The notes under the pieces: generated by a model
What the model was told of the DNA's origin: nothing
The model's input: only the letters and a program-made list of their open reading frames with translations
Databases searched by the model: none
Program-made: the position numbers and the translations under genes
Assembly: GCA_034008185.1 (NCBI GenBank)
Contig: CM067084.1
Coordinates: forward strand, 13,411,385 to 13,475,384
From: Gorsachius magnificus
Taxonomy: Eukaryota; Chordata; Aves; Pelecaniformes; Ardeidae
Direction: 5' to 3'
DNA length: 64,000 bases
In this document: in pieces, positions 12,162 to 21,125 of the stretch
How the letters are laid out: every line of letters begins with the position of its first letter
Numbering within the stretch: position 1 is the first letter of the stretch

Positions 12162-12450
12162 GGCGGCGGCGGGAGCCGGGGAGCGGAGCGTGCACCGCGG
12201 GCTGCCAGACAGCGCGGGGCAGCGGCCGCGGCGATGACACCGATCCCCCCGCCCTGCGCGGCGGGGAGGGGCGGGGCCGCGGGGAGGGCGGGGCCGGAGG
12301 CAGCCCCGCCCCCCCGGCCACGCACCGGCGCACCTGGGCGCCCGCCCGCCCCTGCCGGCGGGGCCGGGTGTCCCGGCGGGGCCTGCGCCGCGGAGGCGGG
12401 AGGCGGCTCCCCGGAACGCTGGGGTCACAGGGCCGCGCGCCGGGCGCTGC
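11620..12450. promoter_or_regulatory. MGARP: CpG island at the MGARP promoter
   Basis: The sequence is very GC- and CpG-rich and spans the MGARP first exon and its 5' flank, with no TATA box seen. Open frames on both strands are a by-product of composition. A plus-strand transcript leaving this island in the opposite direction is possible (see the open frame at 12682). Confidence 0.8.
12077..12161 (-). CDS. MGARP: MGARP exon 1 (coding part)
   Basis: It encodes MYLCRAASQALASRLSRAPS then AASRLKQR and one base. The ATG is in strong context (gccgccATGT) inside a CpG island. The donor GTACGC is chosen here; GTGGTA three bases earlier also keeps frame and would remove one residue. Confidence 0.88.
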
Positions 12451-12681
12451 CGGAGCGGGCATCACCAAAAGCCCCCAAGCTCCAGAATGCGAGGAGAGAT
12501 ACCAGGGATTGCCTTTACCAAGGGGTGGGGGATATGACAAGGAACATTATTTGTTTCGCTGAAACAGAAAGTTTCTTCGCCAGCAATCCCTGGGAAAGAG
12601 AGCCGGAGGAACCAAGCCAACCTACAGCCAAGGGCAGCGGGGTGAAACACCAGGACGGGGGAGCTCAGCAGTGCCAGCAAA

Positions 12682-13401
12682 ATGCTTGAGGGAGCAAATC
12701 CGCGCTGTGGGATGACTGTCTGGGGGTGGGAGCTGGGCAGCTGTCCTTCCCTCCCTGCATCGTTAGATGGTTGCCTCTTTACTTTTCCCTTCTCTATACA
12801 TAGCGTCAATGCTCCCTCAATCATTACTCAACGCCATATCCTGCCGATTGTCACAATCCCGTTTTTCTGTCCTTGGCTGACCTTGGTGCACAAAGAGAAG
12901 GCAGAGCTCGCATTAGAGACTGACACTGGCTGTGCAGTCTCACCGCTGGGGCTGCAGGCACTTTTTGGGCAGCAAGCAATTCCAAAAATGCAGACCAGGG
13001 TTAAGGCCAACCTCTCCTCTGCGACGGCCACACAAGCCCCGGGCAAGGCGCTGCACACACTCCCCCTCGACTGCTCCAAACAAACGCCACAGAACCGGCA
13101 CTGCCCCCTCAGCTGCCAACCACCGCACCTTCAAGGAACAGATCCTTGGGGAGCACCAGGGCCCGGCTGCACCCCCGACAAGCCTCAGAAAGCTGCAAGA
13201 CAGAAAAGTAGCCGTGCCCAAGAGAACCTATGTAACAGCCACCGAGGGAAGGACAGACAAATGAGCTGCAGGTCAGTCAGTCTGCCGAGATTCAAGAGTG
13301 ACCTTCCATCCTTGCTGTCTGAAAGTACAGAATACATTTCACCTTTGCATGCAGTAGCAAAAGCAAAGCAAGGAAAAATAAGAGACCCACACAGAACTTA
13401 A
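12682..13401 (+). other. Unrecognised 239-codon open frame divergent from MGARP
   Basis: An ATG-initiated frame of 239 codons starts about 520 bases from the MGARP start codon on the opposite strand, beyond the densest part of the CpG island. The stop codon is followed 80 bases later by AATAAA (13481-13486). The predicted protein is Pro-, Ser-, Gln- and Lys-rich in its second half. It shows no domain, signal peptide or repeat that I recognise. A promoter-divergent noncoding RNA with a chance frame is the simplest reading. Confidence 0.3.
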
Positions 13402-13979
13402 AACGTTTGGCCACCTCTGATTTTTGTTGTCACTGATAAAGCTTCACTTCTGCTTGAGGTGGGGAAAGGAGGGGAAGAAAAATAAAAATTAATTCAGAGC
13501 ACAAAGGAATGGAGAACAGCAGCACTCAAGGAACTAGATCAAGCTTGCAAACACATGCAACTTTAATTATGGTATCTCTAAGTCACAAGGTCAAACTTTT
13601 AAAGTCTACCCAGTCAAGACTGAGTTGAAGGTTTCTTCTTTGATGTGCGAGGTAGTAAATGCATGTTTCGGCATTTGTACAGATTAGGTTTTTTAGGTTT
13701 TCCATAAATGCCATTCTTGTATTTGCTTATCACGTATTTTATAAATTCAGCAATGAAAATGGTGGCAGGGCAAGAGCACACGACTTCCAGAATATTTGCT
13801 GACCCTTCTCTGAACTTATATCTGATTTTGTAATATATCTTCCAAAATAATATAGTGGGTTTTGAAAACAATGTTGATAAACGGTGAAACAGAAATGCCA
13901 CATAAAACAATTTCAAGATCAGTAGAATGAAACATAAACAGCAAGAAAAGCCTTCACAAGTTTCTTCCAGACTTTACAA
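13402..13979. other. Intergenic stretch between the MGARP promoter and the NDUFC1 end
   Basis: AT-rich sequence with no recognisable gene or repeat. It includes the plus-strand AATAAA at 13481 noted for the divergent frame. Confidence 0.6.
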
Positions 13980-14853
13980 TTTATTTCATAGTTCTGCACA
14001 TGAAATGTATGAACATGTAAGTATTTAAACACTTTGTATTTCTGCTGTGCTCATTTATTTGTAGGTCACCTGGTGATCACGTTACTTCTTACCGAGTATA
14101 CTGTCAACCTGAGAAAGAAGAGAAAAAAAAAAGTCTCACCAACAAGGAAAACAGATATGATGAATATAATTAGGAACAGCTCACAACATACTGTATTTTT
14201 AGCTGAAAAGAAATATTTAAGGGAAAAATAACCACAGCACTACAAGTTTTTCTATACCTGGTATGCAACATGAAAGGATTGCTAATTTGCTCCGAGGCCA
14301 TAATCCCTAATAGAATTTTTAGCTGGCAGGAACACAATTATGCTTTTTACATTGACATGGACAACGACCACATACAATTGTCACTACAACGCAGGTCCAT
14401 GGGCAGTGACTTTATCTCATGTGTAATATATGAGTGAAACTGAGAAAAATGCTTCCCATTGTAGACCTGCTAAAATAAAAAAAAGGCAAAGGTAAGCTAT
14501 TTTTAGTAACCTTGATCTCCTTGCCACTAAAGCACTTGTAAGGTATTCCCCTTGCAACCTAAATTTATCACAGACACTGTGAGAGATGTGTTATTTTCCA
14601 AAAGTTTGCATGTCCAAGACAGGAAGCTGGCAGTGAATATGCATGCAAATGAATATATGAAAAAATAAATCAGTCACCTTATCACTTAAAACTGGGAATG
14701 AGTTACAAGAATAGCAAAAGTCAAGATGTCAAGTATTAAGGAAAGTAATAAAGCAAGAAGATAAGTCAGTGTGATATCCTGATCATTAACGGAAGTCGAG
14801 GTCTGCAGAACTGGTGTTCAGCTAAGTCAAAAGCATCTCTGTGTGCATACTTA
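13980..14853 (-). other. NDUFC1: Probable NDUFC1 3' UTR
   Basis: No coding signal is seen. Minus-strand AATAAA signals lie at 14054-14059 and 13980-13985, and no closer canonical signal to the stop codon was noticed. This suggests a 3' UTR of about 0.8-0.9 kb if the last exon is not spliced further. Confidence 0.5.
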
Positions 14854-14937
14854 CTATGAACATCCTGTACACTTATGTTGTCGCTGCTCTTTTCTTCTTT
14901 CGTACTCCATTACATCTTCATTATGCTGCTTGACAAG
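14854..14937 (-). CDS. NDUFC1: NDUFC1 exon 3 and stop codon
   Basis: It encodes LVKQHNEDVMEYERRKEQRQ and a short Cys-containing end, then TAG. The G of the stop codon is also the G of a strong donor-like GTAAGTATG. Confidence 0.93.
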   Translation of the reverse strand, partial: LVKQHNEDVMEYERRKEQRQHKCTGCS

Positions 14938-16534
14938 CTGTAAGATAGCAGTATATGATAAACCGCTATGCAACGCACAGCTGCAACCAGAGAACAGAGA
15001 TTTCTACAGAATACAAAATTCCTGTTATCAGAATGCAAACCAATACATAACTGGGACAATACAGAGTAAACTATGAATTGTCCAGTGAGGCATTTTTTCA
15101 TACCTTTCTCAAACATTTTCTGCTGACCAATTGAGATGGGGAGGCTCCTACCAATCAATCAATCCACCACCACCCCCAAAAATGGGGAAAACCCCAAAGG
15201 GAATCCACCCCGCCCTGAATGAAAAGCATTGCCATCACGGGAGTGCTGCTTATCCTGCACATTTCTTCATGGGAGCTACTGCACCCTGCTTGCTTTATTG
15301 AGCCTGCAAGTTCTTTGAAACAGGGAACACCTTACACCTGCATTTTGCTCAGGGAAAGGGGGTCTTAATCAATTAACTACAGCTGAAAAATGAGAAGAGA
15401 ATGTATTGGCAGTCTGATAAACACAACATTATTTAGACACATCCCTAGGTCTTCTCCCTTTTTCTTTTTCTTATAAGATTGACTGGGGAAAAGAATGTTA
15501 AAGCCTTAAACCAACAGGCTGGAAGAATTAATTCTTCTGTTGTGGCCGGTTTGAGCTTGCAACAGAGAGAAGCTTAATAAGTCATTAATTTTTATAAAGA
15601 AAAGCACAACATAGATTTGGGAAAACATAACTAATCAACATACCATGCTTCAATCTTGACACCTCCTATAACCATCCATTACCCCAGTCAACCAAGTAGG
15701 TTGCAGTCAGGGTTTGAGAATAGTTAAGTTCAACAAAACCAAATGAAAAGACTTACAAGAGCCCACAAGGCAGCACTGGTGCCGAAAGCCAAGCCAACTC
15801 CGAGCCAGTTTGGTTGGTCATAATTAGGTTTTTTTGCAACAAACGCAGACCGAGTAAAAGCTAAAAAGGCAGAAGATTACAGATGGATTAACATTTCTCA
15901 GGATTAGACTACCAACTGAATTACTCACACTCGTACAATAAGGGGAAAAAAACCCAAACAAACAAACCACAACAGCCACCACCCCACACAAATCCAGCTA
16001 CCACATACAAGTGGTCCCTGTAACGCTGTTTTAGCGCATCGTTACAGCGGGGATAAACCGCGGCACACACTCCCTGATGCGAGGGGGAGACGAGAGCAAA
16101 GCAGTGCCTTCCCCCCCTCCCCCGGCCACCGAAGCCGTACCCCACCCCGTCTCTGCTTGCGCCGCCCTTACCGTCCCCTGCAGAAAGCTCCCGGCCGGGG
16201 GCAGCCCCCGGCAGAGCCCCCCTGAGGGCGGGCGGCCCCCACAGCCGCGGCAGGTCCATCCCCCGGCCTGAGAGCAGCGGGCGGGCACCCACCCCGCCTC
16301 CCACTGAGCCGCCGAGCTCCCACGGCGCTCGGGTGCGCGGACAGGCCCCGCGGCACCGTCGCAACCCGCTAACGCGCAAAGCCCCCAGGGCAGAAGCTCC
16401 CGCTCGCCTAAACCGAAACGGGCTCCCCGGTACCCCGAGTCACGGCCAGCCGAGGCTCCACGCCGCCGCTCACCGAGGCTCGGCCTGCCCGCCGCCAGCC
16501 GCAACCGCCCCGCAGCCCTCAGCGCCGCCGCCAT
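14854..16534 (-). CDS. NDUFC1: NDUFC1, accessory subunit C1 of mitochondrial complex I
   Basis: NDUFC1 (KFYI) is a small single-pass accessory subunit of NADH:ubiquinone oxidoreductase in the inner mitochondrial membrane. Three exons join to 82 codons; human has 76. Residues 1 to about 27 are Arg/Ala-rich with no acidic residue, as in a mitochondrial presequence. Then come the family signature PNYDQPNWLGVGLAFGTSAA (32-51), a membrane helix to about 57, and KQHNEDVMEYERRKE (58-72), which matches the mammalian KQHNEDVLEY segment. The start was chosen as the first ATG of the exon in the CpG island, in good context (gacaagATGG). It is head to head with NAA15 as in mammals. The last ten residues (RQHKCTGCS region) do not resemble the human end. 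Confidence 0.95.
14938..15756 (-). other. NDUFC1: NDUFC1 intron 2
   Basis: It has GT-AG borders (GTAAGT, ctatcttacag). The content is unique AT-rich sequence; I see no gene or recognisable repeat. Confidence 0.9.
15757..15860 (-). CDS. NDUFC1: NDUFC1 exon 2
   Basis: The exon runs from AFTRSAFVAKKPNYDQPNWL to the membrane helix ending LWAL. The acceptor is gcctttttag and the donor GTAAGT. It restores phase 0. Confidence 0.95.
15861..16473 (-). other. NDUFC1: NDUFC1 intron 1
   Basis: It has GT-AG borders (GTGAGC, gcctttttag). Its 5' half lies in the CpG island. Long open frames there reflect the absence of AT-rich stop codons, not genes. Confidence 0.9.
16474..16534 (-). CDS. NDUFC1: NDUFC1 exon 1 (coding part)
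   Basis: Twenty codons plus one base encode the presequence MAAALRAAGRLRLAAGRPSL. The donor is GTGAGC. Confidence 0.93.
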
Positions 16535-16670
16535 CTTGTCGGCTCGCCCCCCCCCCCCCCCCGGGCCGGCCCCCCCGGGCCTGGGGGCCGGCCCCCCCGG
16601 TTTGGAGCGCGAGCCGGCTGCCCCCCCCTCCGCGCGTGGGACCCGGAGGCCGGGCGGCGCTGCGGGTGCG

Positions 16671-16700
16671 CCCCCCCCCCCCCCCCCCCCCGGGGGGGGG
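16671..16700. repeat. C21-G9 homopolymer junction in the promoter
   Basis: Twenty-one C are followed immediately by nine G, an inverted homopolymer able to fold back on itself. Another run of 16 C sits at 16547-16562, 13 bases upstream of the NDUFC1 start codon. Such tracts are prone to sequencing and assembly error, so lengths here may not be exact. Confidence 0.8.
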
Positions 16701-18358
16701 CGCGGGGGAGCCCGCGGCCGGCGGCGCATGCGCGCGGGCCGCCGTGACCCGGCTGGGGAAGCCCTCGGCGGTGGCCATTTTGGCGGCGCCTCTCTCCGGC
16801 CTGCTCAGTTACCACGTGAGCCGCCGCCCGGGGCTCGGCGCGGCGCGGGGCAGCCCGGCGCGCAGGCGGCGGCCGGGGGGCCGGACGGGGGGCGGCGGTA
16901 GCAGCCAGACTCCGGCGGGGAGGCTCCCGGCAGCGGCGACCGAGCGGCGGGGACGGGACGCAGCCCGCCCGCCCACCCACCCCCCTCCCCGGAGCCCCCT
17001 CGGCGGCGCCGGAGCCAGCGGCGGGAGCGGGAGCGGTGGGGGGGCCCGGCTCACCCCAGACCGGCGGGGGCCGAGCCCCGGCGCCGCCCCGCGGGCCCAG
17101 CGCCACCGCCCCGGCCCTTGCGGCTCCCCGGTCCCTTCCTGCCGGGGCAGGCCGGGCCGAGGGGCGCCTGTCACCCACGCCCCGGCCCGCCCGGGCGCGG
17201 CCCCGCAGGGGCGCCGGCGGCAGCCGTGGCTCCGTGCTCGCCCGCTCAAACCCGCGCCCGCCGCCGGGCCGAGCCGCGGCCGGGCCGGAGGGGCTGCCCC
17301 GTGCCCCAGCGCTGGCCGCGGCCAGACGCTCGGCGGCTCGGTGAAAATACCCCCGTGGCCGCCGCGTCCGTCAGCTTGCTGTCCGCAGCCGCTGCGCTGA
17401 ACCCTCCTCCCTCGCGTTTCTTTCTGCTTTTGCTTTTTATAACTCAGATTTTTGCCGTAGAGAGTAACCAGATTTGTCGGTCGGTGGGGCAGATGGCTCT
17501 CAAAGGAGGAAGTGGAGAAGGATGAAGGTTTTGAAGCCTTTCTGAAGTTTAACTTGCAGCTAACTCTTGTTGAAGTTTGGCAGTCGATTTTTCTGGGCGG
17601 CGACCGGCACACGGATGAAAGAAGCTGCAGTGGAATTTAGGCAATAAACCTGGTTTTTAGAATGAGATTAAGATAGCATTCAGTCCAAATACCGCCAAAG
17701 CGTGCACAATTCAGTTACATCTTAAGGAACTTGTTTCTGCTTTGATGCAGTGTTTCAGGAGCCTTGTGTTTCTAAGGACTTGGGGTGAATGAAAAATGGC
17801 AGAATTATGTCAATGAGTAACTTACAGTAGATTTATTTAGAAGATTCTGTTTTCTGGGTCAAGTGCTACCTTATTTTCTCTCCAAAAAGTCAGTTTGTCT
17901 AAAAAACTTATGTCTTTCAAAAAGGCTTAGCCTACTGTCTTGGATCCTCCCAGAGATCATGCAAGAGGCGTACTGCAGTTCTCTTGGAGTAACAGCACTC
18001 TTGCAGCTCTGTAAACTTCTGCCACTTAAGGAGTGTGCAATCTTCTGTCACTTCTTTTTTCAAAATATTTTGTGAAAATGACATAAATCTGTAGAAGTAG
18101 AAATCCCTACGTACAGACATCTCATCATGAGACACACAGCTTCAGTTAGGGTTAAAAAGTAGACACAATAGACTGTAAAACTTATTTCTTGGGACTTGGT
18201 ATGGCCTTGTTCTCAGTGTGGCATTTTTGATGTGTTAGGAGCTGGGAAAGTAGTAGCCTTGTTGCTTGCTCACCCATCTTCCTTTGCATTGAGGGGATGG
18301 TTTGTTTGGTTACAAGACAAACTGAACCAAGAAGCCTGTCTGTGTTTAAAACTGACAG

Positions 18359-18398
18359 GTTTGGGTTTGGGGTTTTTGGGGGTTTGGGGTTTTTTTTT
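18359..18398. repeat. G/T-rich telomere-like tract
   Basis: Irregular TTTGGG and TTTGGGG units end in a run of T. The units are not regular TTAGGG, so it is a simple low-complexity tract and not an interstitial telomere. Confidence 0.7.
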
Positions 18399-19064
18399 CT
18401 AGGCTTGGTGCATGGCTGGCTGAGCATTTTTGTGGAGGGCAGGAACAAGGGAGTAATAGGAGTTTCTTTGGAGAAAACGCTGGCTCAGCACATGTGAGTT
18501 GGATAAAGCTTCGCAATTTGGTTCAGGTCAGAAAAGAGAAAGGTGTGCTCCAGTCCAAGCAGATTTCTGTAGACTGAAGCAATTTTCATTTTGCCCCTTT
18601 TTTAACTGAAAATCTTTTAAGAAAAATACAAGAGTTTCAGGTACTGGGTAGGCTAAAAGTTATTCTGGCATTTTGATCTCTTCCTGTGTCTTGCAGGGAT
18701 GAGCCTGTGATGTAGTCTGGCCTGTGATAAGTTGTCTTTGTAACACATGGTGAATAAAAAGGCTTAAAGTTGGATTTTATCACACTGAAAATTTGGCTAA
18801 TGAGCTACTTGTCTTCCTTGTTACAGATAATGACCCTACTTTTGAAGTTTTGATTATGTGTTTGACTTGAATTAGTAAGACGTCTTTTAGAAAGTCCCAT
18901 TTATTGATGCACGTCCAAAGAAACATTACTTCCCTGCTCCTGTGCCTTCACTCCACTTCTCTCTTCCTGCAGCCTCTCCTCAGTCTACGCCTTCTTTTCA
19001 GGAGACTGTAATGATTCATTATGCCGTATCCTCTGCTGCCTCTTCCATGGGCCCTCAGGTGGCT

Positions 19065-19255
19065 GAGCAGGAGGTCACTGGAACAGGCTCCCCAGTGAAG
19101 TGGTCACGGCACCAAGCCTGTAAAGAGTTCAAGGAGTGTCTGGACGACGCTTTTAGTCATATGGTTTAGGTTTTAGGTAGTCCTGCGAGGAGCAGGGAGT
19201 TGGACTCGATGATCCTTATGGGTCCCTTCCAACCTGAGATATTTTGTGGCTCTGT
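19065..19255 (+). mobile_element. CR1 LINE 3' fragment
   Basis: It contains GGAACAGGCTCCCCAGTGAA, AGTGGTCACGGCACCAAGCC and, near the end, GGGTCCCTTCCAACCTGAGA. This is the conserved tail order of avian CR1, in plus orientation. It is severely 5'-truncated and noncoding. Confidence 0.88.
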
Positions 19256-20840
19256 GAAGAGGAGCTTTAGTCTGCCTGGGCTGCTGGCTCCCCAGCAGGA
19301 CTTCTGAGCCCCGGGCCAGCTAACAAGGAGGTCTGGCACATACTGTCTCTTGGCCCAGGCAGACTACGGAGTTGTTCTGTTGAGCATGCCTTGATGAGAC
19401 CTTTTTTTCAGCACATGCCTCGGGAACCAGCCCAAGTGATATTGAAAGGATGCATTACCCTTCAAATAGATGATTACTGGTACACAGACTGTTTACAGAA
19501 ATAGATAAAATCATTCACGTTCTGATTTTCACGGAGGTAGTAAACACAGAAGTAGGTAACAGCCATGTATTTTTGTAAGTGAAGCAGAAAATGGAATTAA
19601 AGCAAACTTGATTTTGTGTGTGTTTTAAGTTCCCGAGGCCTGTTTGCCATTTTTAAGTAGTATGCCTGTAACACAAGCGTTAGATGTTAAGGTCTTGTGA
19701 AAGCTACACCAAGTTGCCCAGCTTTCCATAGCAAAAGGCAATAATTACCCTTCTGAGTTTGTTTCTTTTTGTTTGTTTTGTAGTAAGCCTCTTACATGAT
19801 CAGTAAATTTCTTTTGCATATGGATTTGCTTGCAAGCCAGCATTTCCGCTTAACTGACAAATTCTGAGTCCAGAAGCGTGTGCACTTTGCCTTTGCGTGT
19901 TGCAACACACTAACTAGACCAACCTCTTCTAGTCACTTTACAGGTATGTGGAGGTTCTAGTAGAAACACTTTTCCATTTGAAAGACATTTTATAGTTTAG
20001 TGTTCCTGCAGTAAAAAGGGAAAGGAATCCGCATGATTAGTTTGAATAAAAAGAACACCCACAGGATTATCGATCACCACTCTGCTTAAACTTGCACTTC
20101 CATTAAAAGGAAAGTTTCTAGCTCATATTGTTGTTACAGTTTTAGCTATTTGCTGTTAATCTTGCAGGCAGATATTCCTGTTGTTCTGCTCAAAGGTTCT
20201 GTGGAATTTAGAAGAAAGGTGGATCTCCACATTTTTCTCTTTTTGTTTTTGATCCATGTGAGCATTTAAAATTGAGTCCCTATCAGTCTTTTGGACATAC
20301 ATAATATCTGAGCAGCCCAGAGATTACCTGAGAATTCAAGTGGAGGCAGAGGAAAGGGCAGAATAGCAAATGCAGGAGTTGAAGGAATGGAGAAGTTGAT
20401 ACTTTGGTACCTAGAAGGCTGGATGCACTATGAAGTAATGGAAAAAGCAGTTTACTCCATTCCTCCCACCCCCCTTTACTAGCAGGTATAAAACTAGTAG
20501 TTGTAGGAAGTAGGACTGACTGATTTATTTTTTTTTAAATTAAATATAACTGATGAATGTTCCTGGCATTTTGCCAAATTATTCAGCCACTGTATCTGGT
20601 CAGGTACTATTCACCAAATATGTTTGGTCTTATTTCACAAATCCCACAGACATTATTCAGTTAACTTTTGTTTGGATGTAGAAGTCTAATGTATTGAAAA
20701 TGTATTGAAGAAATATTAAATACAAAGCTATTAGAGGTGCCATATATTATGTGGAAGAGTTTTTCAGTTCCTTTAAGCAGCAGAGGATAAAGTTTTGGGG
20801 AGTCATTGTGTTCTGGCGGAGTAAGATGGTGCAAATGCTG

Positions 20841-21125
20841 ATCTCCTCTCTCTGGTAACCAGCGACAGGACACAAGGAGATGGAGTGGAGCCGTGTCAGG
20901 GGAAGTGCAAGTTGGACATTAGGAAAAGGTTCTTCACTGAGAGTGTCATTGGTCCCTGAAACAGCGTCCCCCGGGAAGTGGTCACGGCACCAACCCTGTC
21001 AGAGTTCAAGGAGCATCTGGACAAGGGTCTTAGTTCTGTGGTTTAGTTTTAGATGGTCCTGCGAAGAGGAGGGAGTTGGACTTTATGATCCTCATGGGTC
21101 CCTTCCAACTCAAGATATTCTGTGC
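20841..21125 (+). mobile_element. CR1 LINE 3' fragment
   Basis: The order of blocks is that of a CR1 tail: CAGCGACAGGACACAAGGAG, TTGGACATTAGGAAAAGGTT, GAAGTGGTCACGGCACCAAC, then GGGTCCCTTCCAACTCAAGA. It closely resembles the copy at 19.1 kb, so both probably come from one subfamily. Plus orientation, no coding capacity. Confidence 0.9.

Larger units (their letters stand above)
16030..17400. promoter_or_regulatory. CpG island, bidirectional promoter of NDUFC1 (-) and NAA15 (+)
   Basis: This stretch is extremely GC- and CpG-rich with no TATA box in view, and it lies between the NDUFC1 start codon and the NAA15 body. It contains a perfect palindromic NRF1 site GCGCATGCGC (16724-16733), a CACGTG E-box (16813-16818), and YY1-type motifs GCCATTTTGG (16774-16783) and GCCATCTTG (16530-16538). 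The last overlaps the NDUFC1 start codon, so the mRNA sense reads CAAGATGGCGGC. NRF1 and YY1 sites are usual for genes of respiratory-chain subunits. The NAA15 start point is probably to the right of 16.75 kb, but its first coding exon is not present in the sequence given. Confidence 0.85.

Noticed and set aside
11550..12689. Long open frames on both strands over the MGARP island (up to 292 codons)
   Set aside because: The same composition effect; only the MYLCRAAS frame joins spliced exons with known homology.
16333..17400. A 355-codon plus-strand open frame and several long minus-strand frames over the promoter island
   Set aside because: They arise from GC content that removes stop codons. 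The translations are Pro/Arg/Gly/Ala repeats in all frames on both strands, without recognisable domains, and they overlap the real NDUFC1 exon 1.
18359..18398. Interstitial telomere
   Set aside because: The units are irregular TTTGGG-like stretches without the TTAGGG period.
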